From: Synanceia verrucosa
Lineage: Eukaryota; Chordata; Actinopteri; Perciformes; Synanceiidae
Direction of reading: 5' to 3'
Assembly: GCA_029721515.1 (NCBI GenBank)
Contig: CM056559.1
Span: forward strand, 25,229,565 to 25,293,564
Length of the DNA stretch: 64,000 bases
Shown: positions 8,641 through 21,040 of the stretch, in pieces
How positions within the stretch are numbered: position 1 is the first letter of the stretch
How the letters are laid out: every line of letters begins with the position of its first letter
Translations under genes and position numbers: made by a program
Notes under the pieces: generated by a model
What the model saw: only the letters and a program-made list of their open reading frames with translations
What the model was told of the DNA's origin: nothing
Database searches by the model: none

Positions 8641-10979
8641 AGAAACCTCAGGAAAGACAGCATAAAGTAAATATTCCACACCACCAGATGGCAGTGTTAT
8701 CAATATTAAGTTCAATCACAGTTTGAAGTTCAAGTAGAGGATATAACACTTTTTTGTAAGTGTTAATAGTTTCTGAAATGTTGTCTCTCTTTGTCAAAAC
8801 TGTGCACATTGTTATCTAAATCTTATTCATAAGTTCTGTAGATGGTTACATGTCTTTTCACAGGTGTATTGTGGGTGCAGGTGATTGAAATGTGACAGTA
8901 GTGACAGCACACACGGGCTTTTGGTTTTTTAATGTTGACATCCTTGTGGAGTTATTGTGTTTTAGAAATATGTTCATATTGTTTAGCATATAGGCTGAAA
9001 TTACTGAGTGATTTATTTTGTTTTATTTAGTTGGGTAGAAATTCTTTCCATTTTCAAAATGTATACCTTAAGATTTCTAGAAAGGTGTTTGTCAATACTA
9101 CTGAAATGACAAAATGGAAATATCTCTATTCAGAAAAAGAATAAATGAATAAATAAAAGAATGGTGTTTAACGTAGCCAGCAGCTGCAGAGAGATTTATT
9201 TGACCTGAGTGGTGGAAGTATTTAAAAGAAGCAACACTACGGTGTAAAAATACTCAGATGATAACTTAAAACATAAGGGTAGGTTAATGATCATTAAGAA
9301 TGTCCTTTTTCACTGTTGATGTTAGAGTGTTAGCCACTTAGCTGCTTTTACTTATGCATTAATGAATAGCTGGATTTTAATTTTGTAGATTTCTGCATTT
9401 TTATTTTATAAAATGCATCATATTCAATGATTTAACATGTTTTGTTAAAACATTTAATCACAGCTCTGGACAAAGTCAGATAGGTTGAAGTGTAGAGAAA
9501 GTGATTCAGCACTAAACAAAGGATCAGCCGTTCTACCTGACATCAATATTTTAGCCGTCTTGAACTTTGGCCTGGACTGTTGGGAAAAGAGAATTACAAC
9601 ATTTAGCATCGAGGTTCTCCTTCAGGTCTGTTCAATCTTTTATAGGGGTGCAGAAAAAAAAGAGAGGAATCAATAATAAATCAAGCGTGTTTCTTTCAGG
9701 GGCTGCTGACGAAACCCACTTTAACCCATTCATCATGTTCAAACCTTTATCTTATTTTAGCAAATATTGGTGTGTGAAAATCAGTGGATAGTGGACAACA
9801 TTTTATTTTCCTGTTTGTCCATAGAGTGATTCTGTTGTTGTTGTTGTTGTTGTTGCAAACCTCAGTCCACAGAGGAGCAGGTAATGACATCAGACATGCC
9901 ATCACCAGCAAAAAAACTGCTCTAAAATCCCTTTAAAATGTGTGAAATTTAGTCACAAAAGGAAGAAAAAGTTAAATCATTAGTCAACTCATAATCACTG
10001 AGATGAATTTTTAAGACAAATACCAAATATTTTCCTATTCCAGCCACTCAAACATGAATATTTTGCAGCTTGTCTTTGTCTTATGTGATAGTTAAGTGAA
10101 TATTTCAGATTTTGGACCATTTAATGATGTTTTTTTTTTTTGCTGTTCTCTGACACTAATTAAAAACTAAAACCAGCAAACGGTATTAAAATGAGTGGTA
10201 GATGCAGCCTTAAACAGGACCTCATAAGCACAAGACAAATGTGTAACTAAATCAAAAACCACTGTGACTGTAAAATCTGAGAATCAGATGATACATCAGT
10301 GACGACAGACTTTTTTCTCATTCTCCTCTGAATCCATACATCATAATAAAGCCTTGTTTGCTGCTCTGCTTCATGCCGATGTGTCCTCAGGTGACACCAG
10401 AGAGATCGGAGCTGACGCACTGCATGTTGTTTTCTCTCTGATGCAGGTTGCTTGAATGGAATATCACAGAGGCTCTTTGACCTTTTCGGAGAGGGAGCCA
10501 AGGGTGCATGTGAGAAAAGTTTAAAGTTCAGACACAAGGAGGAAGTTAGTGAAAGACGATGACTAGAGGGATGTGAAGGCCCTGGGCCATCGCTGAGGCC
10601 TTATGTAGCTGCAGGAATGTCTTTTCCCCTTTCTCAAAGTCTAAAAATGAACAAGAAATACTTTCAATGACAACGTTTGGACACTTTCTGGCTGACAAAC
10701 TGTGCTGGGACCAGATATAGTGTAAGGTAGAAAAGACACAAGCAGCTCTTTAGTGCTGAGGAGAGCAAAGTGTGATCAGAGTGATCAGAGGCTGTTTGGT
10801 GTCCTCTCCTCAGCTGCTTCTTTTAATCCACTCGTTCCTCCAGCCTGCAGTCATCACTGTCACACTTTTCATATAAAATTACATGCAATAACTTGATTCA
10901 TTCAGATAAAAAAAGCAATTTCAATGTCTGTCAAGCACTTTACCCACAAAGAGATGCCACCTACTTTCTATACACTTTA
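8641..10979. other. Non-coding interval between the small-gene array and the satellite
   Basis: It contains a (TTG)n run at 9833-9855 inside a possible but weak exon (9825-9880), and a poly-T tract near 10130-10141. I see no convincing gene on either strand. Confidence 0.4.
9833..9855 (+). repeat. (TTG)n microsatellite
   Basis: About seven uninterrupted TTG/GTT triplets, directly visible. Confidence 0.9.
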
Positions 10980-10997
10980 TCTATTCTATTCTATTTT
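10980..10997 (+). repeat. Left outlier of TTCTA pentamer repeat, possible SINE target duplication
   Basis: TCTATTCTATTCTA (10980-10993) is repeated exactly at 11341-11354, on the other side of the SINE. It is either a 14-bp target-site duplication or part of a satellite that the SINE interrupted. Confidence 0.55.
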
Positions 10998-11340
10998 ATC
11001 CATCCATGCATCCATTATCTATCGCTTATCCTCTCATAGGGTCAGGGGGGCTGGAGTCTATCCCAGCTGTCTTAAGGTGAAAGACAGGGTACACCCTGGA
11101 CAAGTGTCCAGTTCACCACAGGACACATAGAGACAGACAACCACGCACACTGACATTCACACCTACCGTCAATTTAAATTAACCAATTAACCTTGGATGG
11201 TGGGAGGAAGCCGGAGTACCAGAGAGAACCCACACAGACATGAGGAGAACATGCAAACTCCACACAGAAAGGCCCCGGGCCGGGAATCGAACCTGGTACC
11301 TTCTTGCTGCGAGGCGACAGTGCTAACCACTACACCACCA
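10998..11340 (-). mobile_element. tRNA-derived SINE (minus strand)
   Basis: Read on the minus strand it opens TGGTGGTGTAGTGGTTAGCA, a tRNA-like A box (complement of 11321-11337), and has a B box GGTTCGATTCC (complement of 11282-11292). A conserved body follows (GTTTGCATGTTCTCC, GGAGGAAG type on the other strand). It ends in a GATGGATG-like tail (complement of 10999-11012). This structure fits tRNA-headed SINEs with a conserved central domain that are very common in teleosts. Length about 340 bp. The exact family name is not claimed. Confidence 0.75.
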
Positions 11341-12690
11341 TCTATTCTATTCTAACATGTTCTATTCTTTTTTATTCTAACATATTATATTCTGTTCTAT
11401 TCTAACATGTTCTACTGTATTCTATTCTATTTCATTCTCACATGTTCTATTCTATTCCAATATGTGTCCATTCTATTCTATTAACATGTCCTATTCTATT
11501 GTATTCTATTGTATTCTATTCTAAGATATCCTAACATGTTCTGTTCTATTCTATTCTGTACTAACATGTTCTACTCTATTTTAACATGTTCTATTCTATT
11601 GTATTCTAACATGTTCTATTCCATTCTATTCTATTCTATTCTTGCATGCTCTAATCTATTGCATTGTATTCTAACATGTTCTATTCTATTCTATTCTTGC
11701 ATGCTCTAATCTATTGCATTGTATTTTAACATGTTCTATTCTATTCTGTTCTATTCTATTCTAACATGCTCTAATTTATTCTATTCTATTTTAACATGTT
11801 CTATTATAGTCTATTGTATTCTATTATAACATGCTCTAATTTATTCTATTCTATTTTAACATGTTCTATTCTATTTATTCTATTCTATTTTAACATGTTC
11901 TATTATAGTCTATTGTATTCTATTATAACATGCTCTATTCTATTCTATTCTATTCTATTTTAACATGTTCTAATTTATTATATTCTATTTTAACATGTTC
12001 TATTCTATTCTATTTTATCCTATTTTAACATGTTCTGTTCTATTCTATTCTATTCTATTCTAACATGTTCTATTCTATTCCATTCTATTCTACTCTATTT
12101 TATCCTATTTTATCATGTTCTATTCCATTCTATTCTATTCTATTTTAACATGTTCTATTCTATTCTATTTTATCCTATTCTAACATGTTCTGTTCTATTC
12201 TATTCTATTCTATTTTAACATGTTCTATTCTATTCTATTGTATCCTATTTTAACATGTTCTATTCTATTCCATTCTATTCTATTCTATTCTATTTTAACA
12301 TGTTCTATTCTATTCTATTTTATTCTAACATGTCCTGTTCTATTCTATTCTATTCTATTCTATTTTATCCTATTTTAACATGTTCTGTTCTATTCTATTC
12401 TATTCTATTCTATTCTATTCTATTTTAACATGTTCTATTCTATTCTATTGTATCCTATTTTAACATGTTCTATTCTATTCCATTCTATTCAATTCTATTC
12501 TATTCTATTTTAACATGTTCTATTCTATTCTATTTTATTCTAACATGTCCTGTTCTATTCTATTCTATTCTATTTTATCCTATTTTAACATGTTCTGTTC
12601 TATTCTATTCTATTTTAACATGTTCTATTCTATTCTATTTTATCCTATTCTAACATGTCCTGTTCTATTCTATTCTATTCTATTCTATTG
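11341..12690 (+). repeat. TTCTA/ATTCT pentamer satellite with periodic ACATG pentamer
   Basis: About 1.35 kb of the pentamer TTCTA, with TTTTA, TATCC and similar variants. An ACATG pentamer recurs roughly 35 times in register, giving the repeated motif TTTTAACATGTTCTATTC every 25-50 bp. Later blocks are longer and more homogeneous than early ones; for example 12330-12420 and 12545-12600 are near copies. The frames it keeps open (repeats of FYSIL) are artefacts. It ends at 12690, about 24 bases before a probable splice acceptor. Confidence 0.95.
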
Positions 12691-12713
12691 GTTGTTCTGT
12701 GCTCGCACCGCAG

Positions 12714-12925
12714 GAGGGCACGAACGTCTCTCTCTCGTCTGGCGTCAGCGGTCTCCCAGCAACAGCCGGGCTCGAGCTCATCTCAATCATCCTCTGCTGA
12801 GCGTCATCAAGTTCAACAGACACATTGAGCCTGAAACAGGAAGCCAGGAGCATTTTTTCTACAAAATAAAAGCAAACAGAGTACGTTTGTGCTTCGGTAG
12901 ACATGCCTACAGAACACCTGCTCAG
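12714..12925 (+). other. Probable 5' UTR exon of the second gene
   Basis: This GC- and CpG-richer block follows the satellite abruptly. It lies between an acceptor-like GCACCGCAG (12705-12713) and a strong donor CTCAG|GTGAGT at 12926. One frame is open throughout, but no start or recognised domain is seen, so a non-coding leader exon is more likely. If it is a first exon, the true start lies within or just before it. Confidence 0.4.
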
Positions 12926-13274
12926 GTGAGTTATCCTGGATGAAAACACTGGTTACCGGTGTAGCCAGCCTGCTGTGGAGGGGGCACATTCAAGCTGAGT
13001 TATTTGTTCAAAGAAGTTATTTTTATTTATTCATTTTTATGCACAATTTGTTGTCACTTAGCTACAAAATACAAATATATATATTTTTTCATACATGTTT
13101 TTCATTGTCCTCTCATTATCTTGCTGAGAAATCCCTCTTTGACCGTGTTGGTAGCACATCCTGTGTGAAGCCTCTGTCCCTGTGCCACCTCATGACAAAT
13201 CCCCTGGTGTGTTTTTATTTTGAAAAATATCAATAGGAAGTGGTATTGTTTCCAATGCTGTGGTTTGCTCTCAG
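12926..13274 (+). other. Probable intron within the 5' leader
   Basis: It starts GTGAGT and ends with TGGTTTGCTCTCAG at 13261-13274, consistent with a 349-bp intron. The inside is AT-rich with no other feature. Confidence 0.35.
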
Positions 13275-13732
13275 GTCCGCTCAGCCGCAGCAGAACAGAC
13301 CAGAAACCATGGAGCGCAACAAGACGCGCTGGAGAGACTCACCAAGCGGAGGGAAAAGTGACACTTTCTGATCCCTTTCTAAGTCTCTTTCAGCAACAGT
13401 CGGTAGATTTTTGTTCAGCGGCAGATGGACATTGAGTCCCTCCCGGCGTGCGTAAACTGACCGGAGAGCTCTATAATAAAATAGTGTTGGAGTGACCAGC
13501 AGCTACCAAAGAGCTGGAGGAAAGGAGGAGCCCGCTGGATAGAAATGCAATTCTTTCCACACAAATCTGAACATTGTACTTTGTTTTGGGAGATGTCTGA
13601 CTGCTTTCATGTCTCATGCCATTAGAAGGAACCCTTACTTGTCTTCAAGGAAACTGTGAGCGGAGCTGAGATTTCATACATCAGGAGGCGCTGGGCTGAA
13701 ACTGAGAAGCCGTCACTGAACAGTTACGAACC
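13275..13732 (+). other. Probable 5' UTR with three upstream reading frames
   Basis: Relatively GC-rich leader joining the start codon at 13733. Short upstream frames lie at 13309-13371 (20 codons), at an ATG in CAGATGGACATTGAG near 13424 (11 codons), and at an ATG in GAAATGCAATTC near 13544 (26 codons). All stop before the main start. A TATA-like CTATAATAAAAT near 13471 offers an alternative promoter. The UTR role is inferred from position and composition. Confidence 0.4.
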
Positions 13733-13793
13733 ATGGTGAAGTTTCATAACTCGGACCTATGGATTGCCTGGATGCTCATTTTCTGCATGGAGG
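13733..13793 (+). CDS. First coding exon of an unrecognised secreted or membrane protein
   Basis: The ATG in GAACCATGG has a strong start context (A at -3, G at +4). The exon encodes MVKFHNSDLWIAWMLIFCME plus one base and ends at a near-consensus donor GTAAGT at 13794. A short polar N-terminus, a hydrophobic stretch (LWIAWMLIFC) and a small residue at the junction look like a signal peptide split by a phase-1 intron, a common layout for secreted and receptor genes. The leader upstream carries short frames that could dampen translation. Matching phase-1 exons are proposed at 38344 and 44192. I could not name the protein, and the other end of the gene may lie beyond the window. Confidence 0.6.
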
Positions 13794-14721
13794 GTAAGTT
13801 GTGTAAAACTTGTGTAGCTTCTCTCAACAACTGGCACCCAAACATTCCTAATAATGACAATATTAATCATGATTAATAAAGAAAACATTCCAAACTGTTT
13901 TTTATCACGTGCACAAACCACTATTACAATACATCTGCATATCAACACGGTAAAAACAGATGTATGTGGAGTTAAACTGTGCCACGGGCTCACCTCTCCA
14001 AGAGCGCATGGCGCATCCATTTCCCCGGATAGCCGCCTTGTCATCTCTCTTTTGATTGTGCGCATCTTCATCATCCATCAGTTCTAAAATGACTGTTTTT
14101 CAAACCACCAGCGATCCAAATTAAAACGTTTTGTGTCAGGACATAGAAACGGGGCAGAGGGTGGAGGGTTGTGCTGGTGCCCAGCAGCTCAAGAGAGGAA
14201 AATCCAAAAGGAAAATCACTATATGCTCCCATAATTCTCCTGTGAGGAAGTGTGTGGCATTTAATAACAAGTTATGTACTGTATTTCTCATTAATCCAAC
14301 GATATACACATCTGTTTAAACTGATTTGAGCTGAGAGCAGGTTGATGTTGGTTCTTTTATAACATAATATCTATGCAGTATTGAAAATTAGACTTATATG
14401 TTAAATTAGTCCTCGCAAACTTAGGACATAAAACTCAAAAATGTAGAAGAACAGAAATGCCATTAAAGAAAAGAATAATTACACAATAAATTTGTAAATT
14501 CATGTAAATATGATGTAGATATCAAATAGAGATGTTCCTAAAAATCCATTACAATGCTGCTAAAATAGCTGTAAGTTTTAAAAAAAATTAATAAGTTCAT
14601 TAAACTTTCTGTCACGTAATTTTTCACATCTAAACCTTTATACAAAAAAAAGAAAGAAAGCAGAGCAGACAAGTGCTAAACAATGACACAAAAAGCCTCT
14701 CCACTGAGCCATGGACACACA

Positions 14722-14723
<2 letters not shown>

Positions 14724-14780
<57 letters not shown>
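14724..14780 (+). repeat. (CA)n microsatellite
   Basis: About 28 consecutive CA dinucleotides, directly visible; preceded by shorter interrupted CA. Confidence 0.95.
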
Positions 14781-14783
<3 letters not shown>

Positions 14784-14927
14784 CCTGACACGTCAATTTG
14801 GACAGAACAATTGTGTGAGATTGAATTTAGTCCAGATTGCTCAGGTGTTTCACTCTGCTGCTCACTTGTTCAGCTGTATATGTCTGGAGTGAGTGGATGT
14901 ATGCTGTGCTGTCAGCTTTAGTCAGGG

Positions 14928-14929
<2 letters not shown>

Positions 14930-14962
<33 letters not shown>
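14930..14962 (+). repeat. (CA)n microsatellite
   Basis: About 16 CA dinucleotides, 150 bases after the previous CA array. Confidence 0.95.
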
Positions 14963-14965
<3 letters not shown>

Positions 14966-17900
14966 CCTTATTTGATTTGACCAGTGTCAGACGTTTGTCA
15001 GATGAAATGCTTGGTAACAAACAGTGTAGATTGTGGCCACATGTCCATCCCATTAAAGAAGCCCTCAGCACTGCAGTGAGTGAAGGTTCCAGAAAACTCT
15101 ATTAAGCAGCCGACGGGTTCAGAAAGAGGCTGCATTCACTGGACACTTTTTCTTCTCTGCTCTTGCGTCTTGGTGGGGATCTGCCGTGTTTCTATAAATA
15201 CAGTCTGATGCAGCAAAGTCAGTATTGATTGTAGTTGCTTGTTTTGGCTGTTTGTACTGACCTCCACTCTTTGCATGTCAGACTCTGTCACTAGATTGAT
15301 TTAATCTATTCATCATGTTAACAGACACCGACTTATTTTGGATTATTACACAATGAGGCCTGAATAGTTTCACTTTTGTTTTGCGTGCAAATTTTGAACA
15401 TTTTTTGATATCTTTGTGAGATTTTTTTAGGTTGAATGCATGTTGTTTATCTTTATAGAGTAGCACAATCTGATATCAACAAGTAATTAACAGTCCTGGA
15501 CAACTACTACAATAGTCCTGAACCACTAACCCTAATCCTTACCCTAACTCTAAAAACTTTGACATTTGTCCAGGACTGTACTTGGTGATATCAGAACATC
15601 CATAGCTGAGTTATACTAAAGAGTTAAAATTAAGTGGAAAAGAGGAAAGTTTTGAAAAGCAGAAAACTGTGAACAACTACGACAGTAAAAGTGACCTGGG
15701 CAGACATCAGCCACGGCCTGGTTTGTATTTTCAGTATCAGTTGGACATGTCCTTCTCAATTGTCCCCAGTCACAGATTAATATTATATAGTTTCCTCTCA
15801 ATTAGAAATAGGCATCTTCCAGCGACACGGATCAGATCTGCAGTGCTGAAAACATTTAGGGACAGTTTGTAAAAGTAGAGGCTTTATGCTCATAGAGGGA
15901 TTGTTCAGCTGTCACAGTGAACCCCCACGGCGATAAAAACACAGAGCGGCTCTGTCCACGATGCCCTGATTTAACGATTCACCCAGAACTACCCTCAAGG
16001 GCGTTGCAGGGACCGCTCCGGAGGTCCAATCAATTCAGCACATTAATTTCAAGCTGAGGTGGTGGCTCTGAACTTGTGAACAAGGGCCGCTGTTTGTTTT
16101 GGTTGTCTGCATTATAGATCTTATGGAACGTTTCACATTTACATACAGTGAAATGTTTGAGTTATCCATCCCACTGTCCTGTATGTTTGAGGACGAGGAG
16201 TGTTTGAGCATAAATAAAAAAAGACAACATGGAGTGTTTCTTAAGCTCATTGACATTCAGAGCGTTCATGTCTGCATCAAAGTTTAATTTAGACCAGCTC
16301 CCTCTGTGAGCTACTTAACCTTTGAGGATCTGCTGTGTCCTGGTAGGAAATGGGAAGTTATGAAGCAAGTTTGTGGTTTATAGTCTTCTTTGCTCAGTTT
16401 GGTGATTAGATATGATTCAGATGTGATCCAGGCCAGATTTCACTGTATCGCTGAGGCTGGTTTTGGTGATTTGCAGGCCAAAGACATTCAGCTCTTGAGG
16501 TAAAATCCAGGCTAAATTTGGTGGAAAGGTTGTTTCAAACCCTACTTTCAAATTACAGTTTGTCCAAAAATAAATCTGCAAATCACCAAAATCACACAAA
16601 GTTTGCTGTGTTTCTATTGTGACCTTTTTCGGTTAATCATTTACAGGTAGTAAAAAGATAATGATGATGGGTGAGGGAGAACAAAATGACCAGAGCTCTG
16701 AGAAAAAGAGGTAGAGAGATGTGCTCAGTTCTGCACATCCTTCAGACATCCTCTTAGTTTTTGAAGCTGTAGGTGATGTTAAAAAACAGCTTAGTGCATG
16801 CCTCTCTCTCTAAAAATCCCACTTATGCAGAATGCATATGATACAAAATCCCGACTGTGTCAGTTTTATCTCATAAGTAGCGTCCCTCCTCCTCCTCTTT
16901 CCGCCTGCTGCTAAAAAGGAGCAGCTGGAACAAGAGTGTCGGACAGATGGAACTTTCCACCTCGATTATTTTTCTCTCTAAAAATATCATCTCAAAAAAA
17001 TTAAAAGACCTCTGGGACCGCTTGCAAAGTGCATTGCGTATGCATGTGTACATTTGAGCGACAGAACATCAGACGACAGGGTCCTCAGATGATGGCGGCA
17101 GCGTCCATCCTGGGAGTGTGAATGAATAAATGATGGGCAGATATTTGGAGGAAGAGAGCGCATCATTCGCCCGGTCCCACGGTCTCTTAAGCACACATTA
17201 AACCAGGCCCCAAAGAGTCCACAGGCTGCTCTGCTGCACGGCAGTTGGCCAAGCATCTGGGGCAAACATCTGATGTGGTCAGTTCACAGAGGTTTGGGGC
17301 TTTGAGGTTTTGGGGTTGGTTGTACCTTCAGAGGCAAATAAGAGAATCATGAGTGAATCATGAGTGTGTAGGGAGCAGAGCGCTGCTGTTGATGCTGACA
17401 TGTGATCACTTGTGTTTCTAACTGCATTTGGGTTAGATGATTAAAAGTAGGGTGTTGCTTATGAAAAGCTGATCTGGAGGCATCATCTATAAGACTTTGA
17501 GTGTAACGCTTTCCAACAGAGGTTCGTTTATTTTTAAATGAGCTACTTTGTCATTGCTGTATCGTTCTGTGCAGAGGAATCATGGAAATGAAGCATTTCA
17601 ACTTTTATTCCAGAACACTTAAGACATTTCATCAGTGGATCAGCCATTGAAAGCTGCTGAGTTGTACTGCGAGATCACTGCCATGAGTGGCAAGATAACT
17701 TCTCTATGGATGGAGTGTGATGATTCCTCTGTGAAACCTTATATTGTTAAGAACAAGTTAGTCCACTTTATAACTCAAGCATGGGAAATGAATCACTGCA
17801 GTCCTCCAACAGGGCTTTGTATGTCAGGCACAATTGAAAAACTACAAGTAAAGCCTGTGGATTGTATGAATAAGTGGACTGAGTGACCTGCAGGGGGTGA

Positions 17901-19471
17901 CGGCTCTGGTTGCAAAAATGCATCATTAAAAAAGACTCAACCTCATAGCGTGATATTCTTTTAGTAAATCATGTTCTCATTTAGATGGATTGACAGGTTG
18001 TTACCATGCCAACCTGACCTACGAAGCTCTGAACTCCTTCAAATATGGTCACCTCTGGCTGAGAAAAATGCCAAGCTTGAGGATTCAAAACGATAGTTCA
18101 GAAAACAATAAGCGCTGTCACAGCGACTACATCCATTCCCTTAATACAGTCTTTGGACAAGATCACAAAACATGAGTGAATGACCATGCTTAATGCGTAA
18201 AAAACAGTATCTTAACATACTGTGACAGATTGTGCCATTCGGATGAGACCATCTATTAACTTGAATTTTGCTTCTGAGTGCGTGTAAAGAGCCCTGGGCT
18301 CATGCATATTTAAAGCGGATGTCTTCCTCCTGTCGTGGCACCCTGAAGCTCCTCTCCTTGAAATGAGCAGTTTTGCTTCGCTGGCTCTTGAGGTCTGACA
18401 GGACCTTTGCTGACAGGAGTCCTCCATCACATCGGGAGCTACTTGGCACACAAAAGACACAACATTAAGTTGTGCTTTGTGAGTGTCATACGGCAAAAGT
18501 GTTTAAGTCTAATAACTATCAATAACTTTTAATTTGCTGCTTACTTGCATGGCAGATTTGTGTTTAACAATGGCTCACTGTCAGGGATGATGATTGTCCT
18601 GAAGGCTCCGAGTGAGCAAAGAGAAGGAAATAAAGTCTCTTTTGTCCCATGAATCCAAGCAAAGTCATGAGTGTGAGTCAGATTTCAAGAGGGTAAATTT
18701 GTGCCCAAAACAAATTTGGGACATTGAAGTTTACTCTATCTATCTAGCTGCCTATCTACAAATTGGGAATTTCCAGACCACACACAACACAATGATCGCT
18801 GCTTTTTGTAGACTGAAGACCTGGCTAACATCACATCTGTATCTCTCAATAAATCCATGAAACAAACTGGTTTTGAACATGAATCAAGGCAAAAGGCTTT
18901 TTAAAAATTTATTTATCTAAAAATAGAGCTGCTTTCTCTGTCTTTAGGGTACCTGCTCCAACAATCCATGTTAAATGACTTGTATTTTACAAAAACCCTC
19001 CCAGACCATTCACGTCCTGTGACGTATTGAGGCTCTCAATCAATGTTTGTCAGAGGGTCGTTAAGTTGATGTCTGGTATTACCAAGAATAGCTGCTGTGT
19101 TTATCATTGTAAGCCTTTATGAGCTCAGATCAATGTGGAAGGAAGGCTTCTGTGCTCACATCATTCCTACAAGTGTGTGCTAACAGCCAGTGTGTGAGAG
19201 GCTGGGATCTCTTATTCCCCAGGCAAATAAATTACAGTGGATCCCAAAGGATCAAGGCTTCCCTCAGACTGTAATGACCTCATCAGTTCGATCAACCAAT
19301 CGCAAATCTTTTGGTTGCAGACAGGTTTGTCTCTTAGATTCATTAGGTAGATTCATACTCTCTGGTCGGCTCAATAGGGACAATGTGAGAGGAAACTTCC
19401 AAGCAATATATATCAAGGAAGTATAGCTACATATAAATAACATTTATTTATGAATTTACTTGTACAATAAT

Positions 19472-19914
19472 TTAACTCATTGAGTGCCAGCTGTTTTTTT
19501 AAAAAAGAAAGTGCCTTGTTCCAGCATTTTTGCCCATTTTGAGTCATATTTCTAGACCCACAGAATATTTTGTACTATGTCTCTGAAAACACTGAATAGC
19601 TCAAATGAAAGAAGAGACTCTCTATTTCATCATGAAAAAATATGTTTGTTTTTACCTTGTTCCATTCTTGTTTTATCAGAGGTAGAGTAGAGGACACTTT
19701 CACTAAAATCACCACTTTTTCTCCAGATTCTCTTTTACTTTCTAATCTCGATCGTCTCCACTTCCTGTTTGATCTCTATGGTGTCTACCGTCTCTTTATG
19801 TATCGACTACAAATCCCAGAAGCCCCAAAATTACTCCTTCAGGAGAGCGTGATCGGCGACCCACTGCTGAAAAACCACTTTGACATATTATGTTGATGGC
19901 ACTCAAAGAGTTAA
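19472..19914 (+). mobile_element. TTAA-type MITE, copy B (full length)
   Basis: 443 bp including TTAA at both ends. The left end TTAACTCATTGAGTGCCA is the inverted complement of the right end TGGCACTCAAAGAGTTAA with one mismatch. The inside is non-coding. TTAA target duplications and GAGTGCCA ends point to piggyBac-type mobilisation. This is the best reference copy in the window. Confidence 0.8.
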
Positions 19915-20935
19915 GTTGCCAATAGAGCAAAGTAATTTGATGAAGTGAATAAATAATAAGGTTACATGAGGGGTGCATGTAGATTCACTTGAAATTCAAC
20001 CAAATTAGCAACCAAACAGCACAATACATAAAGAAATATTGTGCTGCATCCCCAGGAGGAAAGCAGTCTATAAAGACAGCTACATGAGTTATTGTGGAGG
20101 AAGGATGGCTGGCTTTAGGTCACCAGTGGGTCCTGAGGGGCCATGTAGAGGAATTTGTCAACTGTACTCCCTGGACTGCTGTGGCCTTGCATCACTAATT
20201 TGAAATTGATTGTTAATTGATCCACACAGCGACTAAATGACCTTACAGCACTTGATGAACCCATCGGCTGAGCTCGCTGGTGTCAAACTGTGAGATAAAG
20301 CAGATCCTGTGACCTGCTTTGAGAGCGTGGTGGTCTATCGAGTCTTGACCAGATAATTACGCAGGCTCTAAAAATATACGGTGGATAATTTCATACGAGG
20401 AATGTAATTTTGTAAATTGCTCACTTATGCTCATGGTAGGTCGTCTGTGCTCTTGTGTAATGGTCCCTCGGTGGGTTGAGAGCACCTAAAACATACTTTG
20501 AGTTTTTAAAAGCTTCTGAAGGATGGGAGTCTCAGACATGATGTGGTTTCAAAAAGCTAGACGGGATTCAGCTGCTTCTTGCTGCTCTACAGTCTTTCCT
20601 TTGTGTCGGTGGAGAGCGGCATGTTAATTTAGTGGAGTCCTCGATCTTTGGGTCAGGGTGAACAGATCTGAACTGACCGTGAAACCTGTGGTCCTGCTAA
20701 TGGAGAAGAATGCTGCAAAGAGAAGAGAATAGAGGGGAACAAAATGAAAAAGGGGACACATTCTCCTGCATTAAATATGCCCAGGGCTTTTCACAGCCAT
20801 AGGTAATTCATAAACTGGCTGTTGGGGTAAAACACTGCTGTTTTATTTGTGCATTTGCTCTTTTAATCGAGTTCAGTGTCTCTGCTCTCAAAATCTATCA
20901 ACAAGAGACACAAAGAAACAGTCAACATTTTGGTT

Positions 20936-21040
20936 TCATAATATAAGATAAGATGAACCTTTAAATGTCCCACCATCGGGGAAATTTACATGTTACAGTA
21001 GCAAGTAGATGGAACAACAGCGTAAGGGCCTATTGAAAAA
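20936..21040 (-). repeat. LINE 3'-end fragment (AAGATAAGATGAACC type)
   Basis: ATAAGATAAGATGAACCTTT followed by AATGTCCCACCATCGGGGAA and ATTTACATGTTACAGTAGC resembles, in reverse orientation, the 3' end of a common teleost LINE whose tail is a short tandem repeat. Family from memory; ends approximate. Confidence 0.45.

Noticed and set aside
11509..12943. Open frames rich in FYSILFYS
   Set aside because: Produced by the TTCTA pentamer satellite; the same five-residue pattern appears in every frame.
14683..15105. Open frames containing HTHTHT runs
   Set aside because: Direct translations of the (CA)n microsatellites.
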